DNA from: Alkalihalobacillus deserti
GTDB taxonomy: Bacteria; Bacillota; Bacilli; Bacillales; Bacillaceae_D
Length of the DNA: 64,000 nucleotides
Direction of reading: 5' to 3'
NCBI RefSeq assembly: GCF_020734105.1
Contig: NZ_JAJAFR010000005.1
Coordinates: forward strand, 62,001 to 126,000
Shown here: piece after piece, positions 49,390-58,522 of the stretch
How the letters are laid out: each line of letters starts with the position of its first letter
Numbering within the stretch: position 1 is the first letter of the stretch
Position numbers and translations under genes: made by a program
The notes under the pieces: generated by a model
Told to the model about the DNA's origin: nothing
Databases searched by the model: none
The model's input: only the letters and a program-made list of their open reading frames with translations

Positions 49390-49914
49390 ATGGACTTGTT
49401 AAATAACGATAATTTAAAAAAGAAAAAGACGGGCTTTAACATTCTTAGCAATGACTCAACGGATGGACATGGCGGTTACGGAGCTGGCGTCATGAATTTA
49501 GACAATGTCTCACCTGTATTCATTGACCCGACGGAAGGTGAAGCATTTGTTGATATGGGTGCGCTGCATGCTCGTTCTATTGTTGAAAAGAGAATCAAGT
49601 TTTTACCTGATAAAGAAAAAGTCCCTAATGGAAAGCTGTATTGGCTTGTATGGGTCACGATTAAAATCAAGGATGGCAAACCCTTTTATGCAGGGGTAGC
49701 TGGTTGTGAAATGACAGTAGACATTGAGATTCGCCGCGGCTATAAAAGTTTGCCTGAACACGTAAACAAAATGGATAAATCGTTAAAGGGCCATATCCTC
49801 GTTGATGAAATGGATGATACGTCCAAGGCGCTTTTAGCTAAATTCTTAAAGGAACATAATGAACAAATGTGGGAGAATTCAGATAAAACATTGCATGAGG
49901 CCTTAGCTGTATAA
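49390..49914 (+). CDS. ywhD: YwhD family protein
   Basis: 174 aa from the ATG at 49390 (AGGAAGGG upstream; an open frame from 49345 lacks a better start). Conserved blocks TDGHGGYGAGVMNLDNVSPV, EGEAFVDMGALHARS and YKSLPEHVNKMDKSLKGHI match Bacillus YwhD. Function unknown. It precedes convergent pbpG, as in B. subtilis, where ywhD and ywhE (pbpG) are neighbours. Confidence 0.92.
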   Translation: MDLLNNDNLKKKKTGFNILSNDSTDGHGGYGAGVMNLDNVSPVFIDPTEGEAFVDMGALHARSIVEKRIKFLPDKEKVPNGKLYWLVWVTIKIKDGKPFYAGVAGCEMTVDIEIRRGYKSLPEHVNKMDKSLKGHILVDEMDDTSKALLAKFLKEHNEQMWENSDKTLHEALAV

Positions 49915-50059
49915 ATTAAATAAGCAGTTATTGAAAATGTAAATACCTAATTTCAATTAACTTTGAACAGTTTTTGAAAACTGAATGCGACTATTGAGGT
50001 TTTGCTAAAGAGCGAGTAAACTGAAAGAAGTATAAATGCACAATTTATGCTAGGACACG

Positions 50060-50093
50060 AAAAAGCGCGAGGGAATTCCCCCTCGTGCTTTTT
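50060..50093. terminator. Bidirectional terminator ywhD / pbpG
   Basis: AAAAAGCGCGAGGG / CCCTCGTGCTTTTT stem-loop between convergent genes. Confidence 0.9.
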
Positions 50094-50179
50094 CAACTTT
50101 ATAAATGATTCTAGCATCATTATTCTGACTGCTGAGAAAATCGACCTTTTTCTATAGTCTCACATCCAGTCACTTTCTT

Positions 50180-52249
50180 TTAATGGCCAAACCACTTGAA
50201 AAAGCGATCAAGGAATTTTTCTTTTTCATGAGCCTCTTCATCAATGGCTTCCACTTCTTCGCCGTTTGGAGCTGGTTTTGGACATTCCTTTGTAGGCTCC
50301 GTTCCCTCAACGAAGTAAGTAACTCGGTGAGTCGGGCAATTTTCTGTTGCGAGTAACCCATTATGTGGGTTCATTTTCACGGCAACGACTCCGTCTGGCT
50401 TTTCAAATGGCAAGATTGGTTGCCCTTTTAGAGCGTTCTCAGTGAAATTGGCCCAGATTTTTTTAGCTCTTTGACCGTCCGTTGAATGGGTAAGTGTGAT
50501 CCCTTCATTAAAACCAACCCATACACTCGTTACAAGTTGTGGGGTATAACCGACCATCCAGCTGTCCGTACTAGTTGACCCGGATTTACCCGCTACCGGG
50601 CGATTGATTAGATGAGCAATGGAACGACCTGTTACGGAAGTATGAGCATTTAAATAAGGATCAAACATCCCAGTCATCAAATCAGTTAGGATGAATGCTA
50701 GCTTAGGATCTAGGACTTGGGTTAACGTTGGTTTAGATTCATAAACAACCTCACCCTCTGCATCGACAACTTTCTCGATGAAGCGGGGATCGACACGCAT
50801 ACCACCATTTGCAAAGGCACTATACCCCCTTGCCATCTCAAGTACAGTCACAATGTCAGTTCCCAAAGCTAAGGAGGCATGATTGTGTAAAGGACTTTCG
50901 ACCCCTACACGCTTTGCCAATTCAACCGCCCGATCTGTTCCCAATAAAAGATGTGTTTTCACAGCGTAAATATTATCAGAAAATGCGATTGCCTGTAGAA
51001 GCGTAATGAAATCTTCTGCATAATTACCATTGAAATTGCTCGGGGACCACGTGTCGCGACCGTCATCAATGTTAAACGTGGTCGGTTCACTAAGCAATGT
51101 TGATGCAGGCGTATAGCCATTTTCTAGTGCTGCATAATACAAATAAGGTTTAAAGGATGAACCTGGACTTCTTCTCGTTTGAACAGCTCGATTTAATGGA
51201 CTCTCTACATAATTTTTCCCACCAACCAGTGCTTTCACATCACCTGTTCTAGGGTCCATAGCGACCAGTGCTGTTTCCAATTCAGAATCAGGCATTTCTT
51301 TTTGAACCCAATACTCTGCTTCTTTTTGCATTTTGGGATCGAGCGTCGTATAAACTTTTAATCCCCCTGCATCAATTAAAGCAGAATCAATTCCAATTTC
51401 CTCAATCAGTTGTCGTTCAACGACATCTTGGAAATAAGGGCCAATTGTTGAAGGGTGATCTAAATCATTCTGAACAAAATTTAATGGCTCAAGATGGGCC
51501 TCATCCGCTTCTACTTGGTTCAGGACTCCATAAGCAACCATGGATTGTAAGACGATGGCTTGACGCTTCTTTGCTCGTTCAAAATCAAATAAAGGAGAAT
51601 AATAGCTTGGGCCTTTAGGAATTCCTGAAAGCATGCTTGCTTCAGCTAATGAGAGATTCTTTGCTGATTTACCAAAATAGTGTTGCGCTGCTGCTTCAAT
51701 CCCGTAAGCGCCATGTCCATAATAAACGGTATTTAAATATCCTTCTAAAATTTGGTCCTTATCATAATTCATTTCAAGTCTAAGTGAATAAAGCAACTCA
51801 TTCCACTTTCGCTTCCACGTTTTATCATGACTTAAATAGAGATTGCGAGCGTATTGCTGAGTAAGCGTACTCGCCCCTTGGGCTGCCGATCGAGCGCGCA
51901 AATTAGCAATAACCGCGCCACCTATTCGGTTGATGTCAAAGCCCCAATGACGATAGAAACGTCTGTCCTCAATCGCAATCGTTGCATCAATGATATTTTG
52001 GTTAATTGTCGATAAAGCAACCCAATGGCGGTTTTCTCCTTTGTGATGTTCACCGATAGGAGTATGATCTGCACCATAATAAACGGTTGTTTGCGGTACG
52101 TTAAGAGGTGGAGGACCTTGCATTTTCGTATAAGAGAGAAGCGCTACAGCAGCTCCTGTCGCTAACACCAGAAAAATTAATAATAATCGAAAAAATAAAC
52201 GAACTAAGCGCCTTTTCCGGCGAATTCGTCGGTTAACGACGACTTCCAT
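50180..52249 (-). CDS. pbpG: Class A penicillin-binding protein (PbpG/PBP2d type)
   Basis: 689 aa from the ATG at 52249 (GGGGTGA upstream). Short basic cytoplasmic N-terminus, membrane anchor about 15-40, glycosyltransferase domain (catalytic Glu in ATIAIEDRRFYRHWG, then GASTLTQQYARNLYLS) and transpeptidase domain with SxxK in RSPGSSFKPYL, SxN in AFSDNIYAV and KSG in AGKSGSTSTDSW. C-terminal tail acidic. B. subtilis PbpG is made in the forespore and helps orient cortex synthesis, so a sporulation role is likely; vegetative PBP1-type roles remain possible. Divergent from speE. Confidence 0.93.
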   Translation of the reverse strand: MEVVVNRRIRRKRRLVRLFFRLLLIFLVLATGAAVALLSYTKMQGPPPLNVPQTTVYYGADHTPIGEHHKGENRHWVALSTINQNIIDATIAIEDRRFYRHWGFDINRIGGAVIANLRARSAAQGASTLTQQYARNLYLSHDKTWKRKWNELLYSLRLEMNYDKDQILEGYLNTVYYGHGAYGIEAAAQHYFGKSAKNLSLAEASMLSGIPKGPSYYSPLFDFERAKKRQAIVLQSMVAYGVLNQVEADEAHLEPLNFVQNDLDHPSTIGPYFQDVVERQLIEEIGIDSALIDAGGLKVYTTLDPKMQKEAEYWVQKEMPDSELETALVAMDPRTGDVKALVGGKNYVESPLNRAVQTRRSPGSSFKPYLYYAALENGYTPASTLLSEPTTFNIDDGRDTWSPSNFNGNYAEDFITLLQAIAFSDNIYAVKTHLLLGTDRAVELAKRVGVESPLHNHASLALGTDIVTVLEMARGYSAFANGGMRVDPRFIEKVVDAEGEVVYESKPTLTQVLDPKLAFILTDLMTGMFDPYLNAHTSVTGRSIAHLINRPVAGKSGSTSTDSWMVGYTPQLVTSVWVGFNEGITLTHSTDGQRAKKIWANFTENALKGQPILPFEKPDGVVAVKMNPHNGLLATENCPTHRVTYFVEGTEPTKECPKPAPNGEEVEAIDEEAHEKEKFLDRFFKWFGH

Positions 52250-52452
52250 AAACGTCACCCCGTTCCTAGATTGCATTCTTATCTTTTCATTGTTGGTAAG
52301 AAATGCATTTTTTAAACATGAGGAACGAATAGTTGGATAAATTTAACTTGCTTTTTTTTGCCGTTGCTTTATACTTTCATTTGTTAAGATTAGAACAAAA
52401 AAATTAGAAGAACCTATAGATAAATGAGTCTAGAAATTGTGAGGTGGCGAAT

Positions 52453-53280
52453 ATGGAATTATGGTATACAGAAAAGCAAACAGAACGTTTTGGAATTACA
52501 GCTAAAATCAAACAAACGCTTCACACAGAACAAACCGATTTTCAAAAGCTAGATATGATTGAAACAGAAGAATTCGGAAAAATGCTTGTCCTAGATGGAA
52601 TGGTAATGACAACAGAAATAGATGAATTTGTTTATCATGAAATGGTGGCACATGTCCCACTTTTTACTCACCCTAATCCGAAAAACGTATTAGTCGTTGG
52701 TGGCGGAGACGGAGGAGTCATCCGTGAAGTGCTTAAGCACCCATCGGTTGAAAAAGCAACATTAGTCGAAATCGATGGAAAAGTGATCGAGTATTCGAAA
52801 AAATATTTACCTACGATTGCAGGTGCGCTAGATGATGCAAGAGTCGATGTTCAAGTCGATGATGGCTTTATGCACATTGCCAAATCAGAAAATGAGTATG
52901 ACGTGATCATGGTTGACTCTACAGAACCAGTCGGACCCGCTGTTAAGTTATTTGAAAAAGGCTTTTATGAAGGGATTTCAAGAGCTCTAAAAGAAGATGG
53001 TATATTTGTTGCCCAAACGGACAATCCTTGGTTTCAAAAAAAATTGATTAGCAAAGTATACAGCGATGTAAAAGAAATTTTCCCGCTAACAAGATTGTAC
53101 ACAGCTAATATTCCCACGTATCCAAGTGGCCTTTGGACATTCACAATAGGCTCAAAAAAGCATGACCCATTAGAAGTGGAAGAAAGTCGTTTCCATGAAA
53201 TCGAAACGAAATACTATACAAAAGAACTTCATAAAGCATGCTTCGCCTTGCCGAAATTTGTTGCAGATCTATTGAAATAA
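52453..53280 (+). CDS. speE: Spermidine synthase
   Basis: 275 aa from the ATG at 52453 (GAGGTGGCG upstream; an in-frame GTG at 52444 is the alternative). Transfers aminopropyl from decarboxylated SAM to putrescine. The SAM-binding [14 protein letters not shown], the catalytic DSTEPVGPA (Asp) and the gate-loop region [18 protein letters not shown] are intact. In B. subtilis speE is followed by speB (agmatinase); here speB is absent, and putrescine is supplied instead by aguA-aguB at 17.4 kb. Confidence 0.96.
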   Translation: MELWYTEKQTERFGITAKIKQTLHTEQTDFQKLDMIETEEFGKMLVLDGMVMTTEIDEFVYHEMVAHVPLFTHPNPKNVLVVGGGDGGVIREVLKHPSVEKATLVEIDGKVIEYSKKYLPTIAGALDDARVDVQVDDGFMHIAKSENEYDVIMVDSTEPVGPAVKLFEKGFYEGISRALKEDGIFVAQTDNPWFQKKLISKVYSDVKEIFPLTRLYTANIPTYPSGLWTFTIGSKKHDPLEVEESRFHEIETKYYTKELHKACFALPKFVADLLK

Positions 53281-53290
53281 TGACAGCATG

Positions 53291-53327
53291 AAGATGAGCA
53301 CCGCAATAGGTTGCTCGTCTTTTTTTC
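53291..53327 (+). terminator. speE terminator
   Basis: AGATGAGCA / TGCTCGTCT followed by T7, 10 nt after the stop. Confidence 0.88.
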
Positions 53328-53484
53328 GCTAACTCTAAGATAAAGAGGTATAACGTCATTTTAGGTAAAGGAAATACCCTATTTTTCAAGATAAATACAG
53401 CACGAACAAGAAATGCGATGTAGTCATCTTGCAACTCACCATCAAACTCGCTAAACTTGTTGAATAGAGAGGTGTGCGAGCCGC

Positions 53485-53928
53485 ATGAAAAATACGATAA
53501 AACGATCTGTAAAGCTGCGATTTCAAACCAAAATCAACCATGATGATCATACAGATTCCTATGAGTTTACAACACGTGGTGAATTGTTTCATAAAGGGAA
53601 TCAAGATTATTTACGGTTTGAAGAGAATTTATCTGATGAAAACCCGGTACATACAACAATGAAATGGGATGGTCGAGAGTTGATGCTTATTCGGCAAGGA
53701 TCGATCCTCATGCGACAAGGGTTTATTGTTGGCGAGGAAACGCTCGGCCGTTATGTAACATCAGATGCATCATGGGAAACAAAAGCCTTAACAGATAAAT
53801 TATTGGTGCAATGGCCGTCTGGGAAAAATCGTGGACGAATCAAACTAATCTATAAATTCATGTTACAGGGACAGGAAACGGGGACGCACGAAGTCCGCTT
53901 GACCTTAGAGGAGGATACAACAAAATGA
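53485..53928 (+). CDS. ywiB: DUF1934 beta-barrel protein YwiB
   Basis: 147 aa, ATG at 53485 (AGAGGTGTG upstream). Lipocalin-like DUF1934 barrel with [20 protein letters not shown] and [12 protein letters not shown], conserved in Bacillus directly before argS. It overlaps argS by 4 nt (ATGA), so the two are translationally coupled. Function unknown. Confidence 0.92.
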   Translation: MKNTIKRSVKLRFQTKINHDDHTDSYEFTTRGELFHKGNQDYLRFEENLSDENPVHTTMKWDGRELMLIRQGSILMRQGFIVGEETLGRYVTSDASWETKALTDKLLVQWPSGKNRGRIKLIYKFMLQGQETGTHEVRLTLEEDTTK

Positions 53929-55595
53929 ACAGTGTAGAACAAATAAAGCAGCAATTGAAAGACGAAATCATTGCGGCTATCAAGCAAGCCGGTCTAGCTA
54001 CTGAAGCAGATATTCCAGAAGTGATTCTAGAAACGCCGAAAGATAAAGCGCATGGTGATTATGCGACGAATATGGCCATGCAACTAGCGCGTATCGCTAA
54101 AAAAGCCCCGAGAATGATTGCAGAGGAACTGGTGGCAAACTTAAATAACGAGCGTGCATCGGTTGAAAAAGTGGAAATTGCTGGCCCTGGTTTTATTAAC
54201 TTTTTCATGGACAACAGTTATTTACGAGAAGTGATTCCAGCAGTCTTACAAGCAGGGGATACATACGGTCAAACAAACGTTGGAGGGGGCAAACGAATTC
54301 AAGTCGAGTTTGTCTCAGCGAACCCAACTGGAACGCTTCATTTAGGCCATGCACGTGGGGCAGCTGTTGGTGACGCGTTGTGTAACATTCTGGCTAAAGC
54401 GGGTTATAATGTTGAACGCGAATATTACATTAATGACGCTGGTAATCAGATTAACAATCTTATCTTCTCATTAGAAGCACGTTATTTTCAAGCGCTTGGA
54501 CTAGATAAATCAATGCCTGAAGATGGCTATCACGGTCAAGATATTATCGGGTTTGGACAAGCATTAGCAGAAGAATACGGCGACAAATATGTTCATCTAC
54601 CAGAAGAAGAGCGTCATGCGTTTTTACGTCAATATGGACTAGATAAAGAGCTTGAAAAAATCAAAGTTGATTTAAAAGAATATCGTGTTGATTTTGACAA
54701 CTGGTTTTCTGAGACCTCTTTGTATGAGTCTAATAAAGTAACAGAAACGCTGAAGGTTTTAAATGAAAAAGGTGAAACCTATGAAGAGGAGGGAGCAACT
54801 TGGTTCCGATCGACGACGTATGGAGATGATAAAGATCGTGTTCTTATTAAGAATGACGGAAGCTTTACGTATTTAACTCCAGATATTGCCTACCACCAAG
54901 ATAAGATGAACCGTGGGTTTGACAAGTTAATTAACATTTGGGGTGCCGACCACCATGGTTACATCGCGCGGATGAGAGCAGCGATTCAGGCACTTGGTTA
55001 TGCTCCTGAACAACTTGACGTGCAAATCATTCAAATGGTTAGCCTGTTCCAAGGCGGCGAAAAAGTGAAAATGAGTAAGCGTACCGGGAAAGCTGTGACG
55101 CTTCGTGACTTAATGGAGGAAGTCGGAATCGATGCAACGCGTTATTTCTTTGCGATGCGCAGCACAGACTCTCAACTTGATTTTGATATGGACTTGGCTG
55201 TTTCTAAATCAAACGAAAACCCAGTTTACTATGTACAGTATGCGCATGCCCGTGTGTGTAGCATGCTTCGCCAAGGAGAAGAACAAGGCATGACTTTTGA
55301 TCAGTCAACGGACTTATCTGCTCTTTCTTCTGAAAAAGCTTATGATTTGTTAAAAGCAATCGGAGACTTCCCAGAAGTCGTAGCCGAAGCAGCAGAAAAA
55401 CAAATGCCACACCGGATTACAAACTATGTTCATGACTTAGCATCGACTTTGCACAGCTTCTACAATGCAGAACGTGTCATTGATCCAGAACAAAAAGAAG
55501 CATCAAATGCCCGCCTAGCATTAATGAAAGCGACTCAACTAACGATCAAGAACGCTCTCGCTTTAGTCGGCGTCGAAGCACCAGAGAAAATGTAG
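53925..55595 (+). CDS. argS: Arginyl-tRNA synthetase
   Basis: 556 aa, the B. subtilis length. Class I synthetase: HIGH motif as [11 protein letters not shown] in [17 protein letters not shown] as [17 protein letters not shown]-terminal Add1 domain and C-terminal DALR anticodon-binding domain ([15 protein letters not shown] onward). Charges tRNA-Arg. Overlaps ywiB. No T-box leader is present upstream. The usual downstream rpoE-pyrG genes are not here; instead there is a 530-bp gap and a DUF456 gene. Confidence 0.97.
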   Translation: MNSVEQIKQQLKDEIIAAIKQAGLATEADIPEVILETPKDKAHGDYATNMAMQLARIAKKAPRMIAEELVANLNNERASVEKVEIAGPGFINFFMDNSYLREVIPAVLQAGDTYGQTNVGGGKRIQVEFVSANPTGTLHLGHARGAAVGDALCNILAKAGYNVEREYYINDAGNQINNLIFSLEARYFQALGLDKSMPEDGYHGQDIIGFGQALAEEYGDKYVHLPEEERHAFLRQYGLDKELEKIKVDLKEYRVDFDNWFSETSLYESNKVTETLKVLNEKGETYEEEGATWFRSTTYGDDKDRVLIKNDGSFTYLTPDIAYHQDKMNRGFDKLINIWGADHHGYIARMRAAIQALGYAPEQLDVQIIQMVSLFQGGEKVKMSKRTGKAVTLRDLMEEVGIDATRYFFAMRSTDSQLDFDMDLAVSKSNENPVYYVQYAHARVCSMLRQGEEQGMTFDQSTDLSALSSEKAYDLLKAIGDFPEVVAEAAEKQMPHRITNYVHDLASTLHSFYNAERVIDPEQKEASNARLALMKATQLTIKNALALVGVEAPEKM

Positions 55596-55599
55596 AACA

Positions 55600-55640
55600 G
55601 TTAGAGGAAAAAGGCTGTACTTTACCTTTTTTCCTCTAAC
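55600..55640 (+). terminator. argS terminator
   Basis: GTTAGAGGAAAAAGG / CCTTTTTTCCTCTAAC stem right after the argS stop. Confidence 0.88.
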
Positions 55641-55800
55641 TCAAAGTAATGAGCGAAATCGTTGCTAGCTCTTAAGCCTTTTCTGAGCAGGCATTTTAGC
55701 GAAGCGCACATTGAACGAGCGTTTGCAACAAGCTTAATCTGATCATGTTTTTTTTCTGTGATACAGCTGAATTTTGCCATTAAACTTTTTTCGTGGTTAA

Positions 55801-55885
55801 AATTAGGATTTCGCTGTTATATTTAAAAGTGGGCTGATATATTTGGGATTTCGCTGATAAAATAGCATTTTCGCAGATGTTTTAA
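55801..55885. repeat. Short degenerate TTCGCTG repeats
   Basis: GGATTTCGCTGTTATATTT, GGGCTGATATATTT, GGGATTTCGCTGATAAAAT and TTTTCGCAGAT follow one another in the 530-bp gap between argS and the DUF456 gene. The gap has no ORF. A small hairpin (AAGGC / GCCTT, T6) follows at about 55901. Confidence 0.5.
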
Positions 55886-56032
55886 GAATTTACAACAACA
55901 AGGCGGCAGTTTGCAGCCTTTTTTGAATAACAATTATATGAAGTAGAGAATTCGTTTAATGCGTATCAGTAGCAAATAGGCTTGCTGATATGAATAAAAT
56001 AACTAATCACATTGTGAGTAACACAGAAGAAT

Positions 56033-56112
56033 AGAAGGTAATCCTTGAAGTTGGTCTTAAAATTCGTCTTTTGACGTATCCTAAGACTGATTCTCTTTGG
56101 GTTACCTTTTTT
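56033..56112 (+). ncRNA. Long hairpin with T-run in the leader of the DUF456 gene
   Basis: AAGGTAATCC (56036) pairs with GGGTTACCTT (about 56099-56108); inside, TTGGTCTTA / TAAGACTGA and CGTC / GACG extend it to a nearly continuous ~70-nt hairpin ending in TTTTTT. It ends about 18 bp before the DUF456 start codon, so it looks like a terminator or attenuator in that gene's leader. No gene ends just upstream (argS has its own terminator 390 bp earlier). Confidence 0.6.
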
Positions 56113-56129
56113 ACATGAGGGGGAAAAAC

Positions 56130-56612
56130 ATGACGATTGTGCTATGGATTTTGATTATTGCTTTTTTTATATTGAGCTTTGTTGGCTTAATTTTTCCAAT
56201 TATTCCTTCTGTTGCTGCGCTATGGGGCGGCTTTCTACTATATGTTTTCTTGATTGATGCAGGGGAGCTTTCGGTTTGGTTTTGGATTGGAACGGGGTTA
56301 TTAACGCTTTTAATTCTTGGCTCAGATCTCATTGCGAGTCAATTTTTCGTTAAAAAGTACAAAGGGTCTAAGTGGGGCGAGAGAATGGCAGCAATTGGTG
56401 TTATCCTAGGTTCTTTCATTTATCCTCCCATTGGGTTAATTGTCGTGCCATTCATTTTAGTGTTCGTGGCGGAGATGATTGCAAGCAAGAATGCGAATCA
56501 TGCCGTGAAAGTAGCAATTGCTTCACTTTTTGCCTTTTTGAGCAGTACGTTTGCAAAATTTATTATTCAGCTTGTAATGATTAGTTGGTTTTTCATCGAA
56601 GTTATCTGGTAA
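56130..56612 (+). CDS. DUF456 membrane protein
   Basis: 160 aa from the ATG at 56130 (GAGGGGG 6 nt upstream). Four or five membrane segments, with the glycine-rich hairpin IGVILGSFIYPPIGLIVVPF typical of DUF456 (B. subtilis YqgC is a relative). Function unknown. Followed at 56 bp by a XapX gene on the same strand. Confidence 0.86.
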   Translation: MTIVLWILIIAFFILSFVGLIFPIIPSVAALWGGFLLYVFLIDAGELSVWFWIGTGLLTLLILGSDLIASQFFVKKYKGSKWGERMAAIGVILGSFIYPPIGLIVVPFILVFVAEMIASKNANHAVKVAIASLFAFLSSTFAKFIIQLVMISWFFIEVIW

Positions 56613-56667
56613 GTTCGGATAAAAAATGATTTTTCACACATAGTAAGAAATGAAAGAAGGGATAATG

Positions 56668-56838
56668 ATGCAAGAGGTTTTTCTCGCGCTGATTGCAGGC
56701 CTTGTCGTTGGTTTTTTCTTTGCGCTAATTAAACTGCCAATTCCAGCACCACCCGCATTAGCAGGAGTTATGGGGATTGTAGGTGTTTATTTAGGCTATA
56801 AATTGTTTCATTGGTTATTGCCATTTATTCAATCGTAA
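56668..56838 (+). CDS. XapX-domain small membrane protein
   Basis: 56 aa from the ATG at 56668 (GAAGGG 6 nt upstream; an adjacent ATG at 56665 is equivalent). Two membrane segments joined by LPIPAPPALAGVMGIVGVYL, the XapX/DUF1427 signature. Function unknown. The next gene, an alpha/beta hydrolase, starts 17 nt after the stop. Confidence 0.85.
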   Translation: MQEVFLALIAGLVVGFFFALIKLPIPAPPALAGVMGIVGVYLGYKLFHWLLPFIQS

Positions 56839-56855
56839 GAGGAGGGACGTTGAGG

Positions 56856-57629
56856 TTGCCTTACTTAAAAAAACCAAACCTTCACTTGTATTACGAAGTG
56901 CATGGCGAAGGAACACCGATTGTTTTTATCCATCCACCTGTTATGGGCTCTGAGACGTATCGCTATCAAAAAAAGTTAGCAGAACAGTATCAGTTGATTT
57001 ACATCGATTTAATCGATAGTGGAAGAAGTTCAAAGAAAACGCAAGAAACGACTGTTACAGATCAAGCAAAGATGATTCATGCGCTCATAAGTAAATTGAA
57101 CTTACCTCCTGTTATTGTTTGCGGGTATTCCAATGGAGGTTCAATTGCGCAAGAATTCGCACTGCTCTATCCTGAGCAAGTAAAGGGAATCATACTAATT
57201 GGTGGGTTTCCAGAAGTCTCGACGACTTTACTTGGTGCAGAGTTTGAGCTTGGGATTTGGGCTGCAAAAAATAAGTTGCTTAATCTTTTATCCTTTGGGT
57301 TATCAGCAGCACATTTCAGGTCAAAACATCACCAAAGAGAAATGGCTCATTTTATTAAGCAATCAGATGGACCGACTCTTCAAAAGATTTATGAAGAGGG
57401 TAAGCGATATGTCTCAACCGATCGACTCAATCAAATAACGGCTCCTGTTCTGTTAATTTATGGGAAGCAAGATTTAGTGGGTCGTCCGTATATCAAGAAG
57501 TTTTACAAAAAACTAAAAGATCTAGATGTCGCTTTAGTAAGTGGAGTTGCTCATCAAGTACCAACAAGAAGACCGGAACAATGTAATGCTATTATTGATA
57601 GTTGGATCAAGCGTAAGAAGTTAGGATGA
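56856..57629 (+). CDS. Alpha/beta hydrolase
   Basis: 257 aa from a TTG at 56856 (GAGGAGGG 9 nt upstream); the ORF extends upstream into the XapX gene but without a better start. Nucleophile Ser in VCGYSNGGSIAQEFA, acid in LLIYGKQDLVG and His in SGVAHQVPTRRPE. Oxyanion segment VFIHPPVMGSE. Soluble esterase/hydrolase of unknown substrate. Probably co-transcribed with the DUF456 and XapX genes. Confidence 0.85.
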   Translation: MPYLKKPNLHLYYEVHGEGTPIVFIHPPVMGSETYRYQKKLAEQYQLIYIDLIDSGRSSKKTQETTVTDQAKMIHALISKLNLPPVIVCGYSNGGSIAQEFALLYPEQVKGIILIGGFPEVSTTLLGAEFELGIWAAKNKLLNLLSFGLSAAHFRSKHHQREMAHFIKQSDGPTLQKIYEEGKRYVSTDRLNQITAPVLLIYGKQDLVGRPYIKKFYKKLKDLDVALVSGVAHQVPTRRPEQCNAIIDSWIKRKKLG

Positions 57630-57633
57630 ATGG

Positions 57634-57666
57634 AAAAGCCTTGTGATGGAATACAAGGCTTTTTTT
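57634..57666 (+). terminator. Hydrolase operon terminator
   Basis: AAAAGCCTTGT / ACAAGGCTTTTTTT stem-loop 6 nt after the stop. Confidence 0.92.
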
Positions 57667-57739
57667 AGGTTGGGGAAATAATTTACCATCACTAATTAAT
57701 AGGAACCTGATTATCATGAAGGGATCTAGAAGGGCTTTT

Positions 57740-57925
57740 TCACTATCAAGGAAGTGTTGAGGCGCAGATTCGTGTAGATTCGAATTTCCGGTAGTTAAGA
57801 GAAGGAATAAAGCCCAAATTCGCGCAGATTCGAATATTTGGTAGTTAGAGAGTCGGAATGAAGCCCAAATTCGTGTAGATTTGAATATTTGGTAGTTAAA
57901 AAGTCGGAATAAAGCCCAAATTCGC
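57740..57925. repeat. 50-51 bp tandem repeat array B (about 3.5 units)
   Basis: Units begin at 57790, 57840 and 57891 with GGTAGTTA, then GGAATAAAGCCCAAATTCG and AGATTCGAATATTT; a degenerate unit precedes them. The core and period match array A at 2010-2215. A 116-aa minus-strand ORF through the array only reflects the 51-bp period being a multiple of three. Confidence 0.85.
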
Positions 57926-58177
57926 ATAAATACAAACCTTAGGGCCTTCATAGCCACGTATTTAGGCCCTCCCTGGTTTTTATTAAATATACAACGATCT
58001 ATTCTACCTCGATTAACATATTAACCTTTGTCACTATACGAGCTAAAATTCAGATGAGCATATAATTTCATGGTCTAAAGTGTAATAAACGCAAGTATAA
58101 AAACCTGTGATTTTACACCTGATTTCCTAAGTTGCTTTGATTTTCTTTTGCAATAAAATCTAGGTCTTCTTCTATAA

Positions 58178-58522
58178 GAGCTTGTTCAAAAAGGGAAAAC
58201 CGCTCCTTTTGAACCTTTAATATCCTCTCTTTCTAATGCGGCGTTGCAATGGCTTCACTCACTGCGCGTCTATCCGAGAAAACCACTCGGATCGACTTAA
58301 AACATGGCAGTGGCTTCGCTCATTGCTTCGAGCTTATTCAAAAAGGGAAAACCGCCCTTTTTGAACCTTTAATATCCTCTCTTCTAATGCGGCGTTGCAA
58401 TGGCTTCACTCACTGCGCGTCTATCTGAGAAAACCACTCGGATCGACTTAAAACATGGCAGTGGCTTCGCTCATTGCTTCGAGCTTGTTCAAAAAGGGAA
58501 AACCGCCCTTTTTGAACAAGCT
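58178..58522. repeat. 152-bp tandem palindromic repeat (2 units plus terminal hairpin)
   Basis: Units at 58178-58329 and 58330-58480, then a final GAGCTTGTTCAAAAAGGG / CCCTTTTTGAACAAGCTC hairpin (58481-58522; 18-bp perfect arms) that abuts the clsB stop codon. Each unit contains GCAATGGCTTCACTCACTGC, an inner stem ATCCGAG / CTCGGAT, and GCAGTGGCTTCGCTCATTGC. Related copies occur at 15075-15188 and 2977-3012. The gap 57667-58522 holds only arrays B and this element. Confidence 0.9.

Noticed and set aside
53700..53925. T-box leader for argS
   Set aside because: argS overlaps ywiB by 4 nt and no T-box sequence or leader is present upstream of ywiB.
57607..57957. Minus-strand ORF of 116 aa with 17-residue repeats
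   Set aside because: The periodicity comes from the 51-bp minisatellite; it overlaps the end of the hydrolase gene and has no ribosome site.
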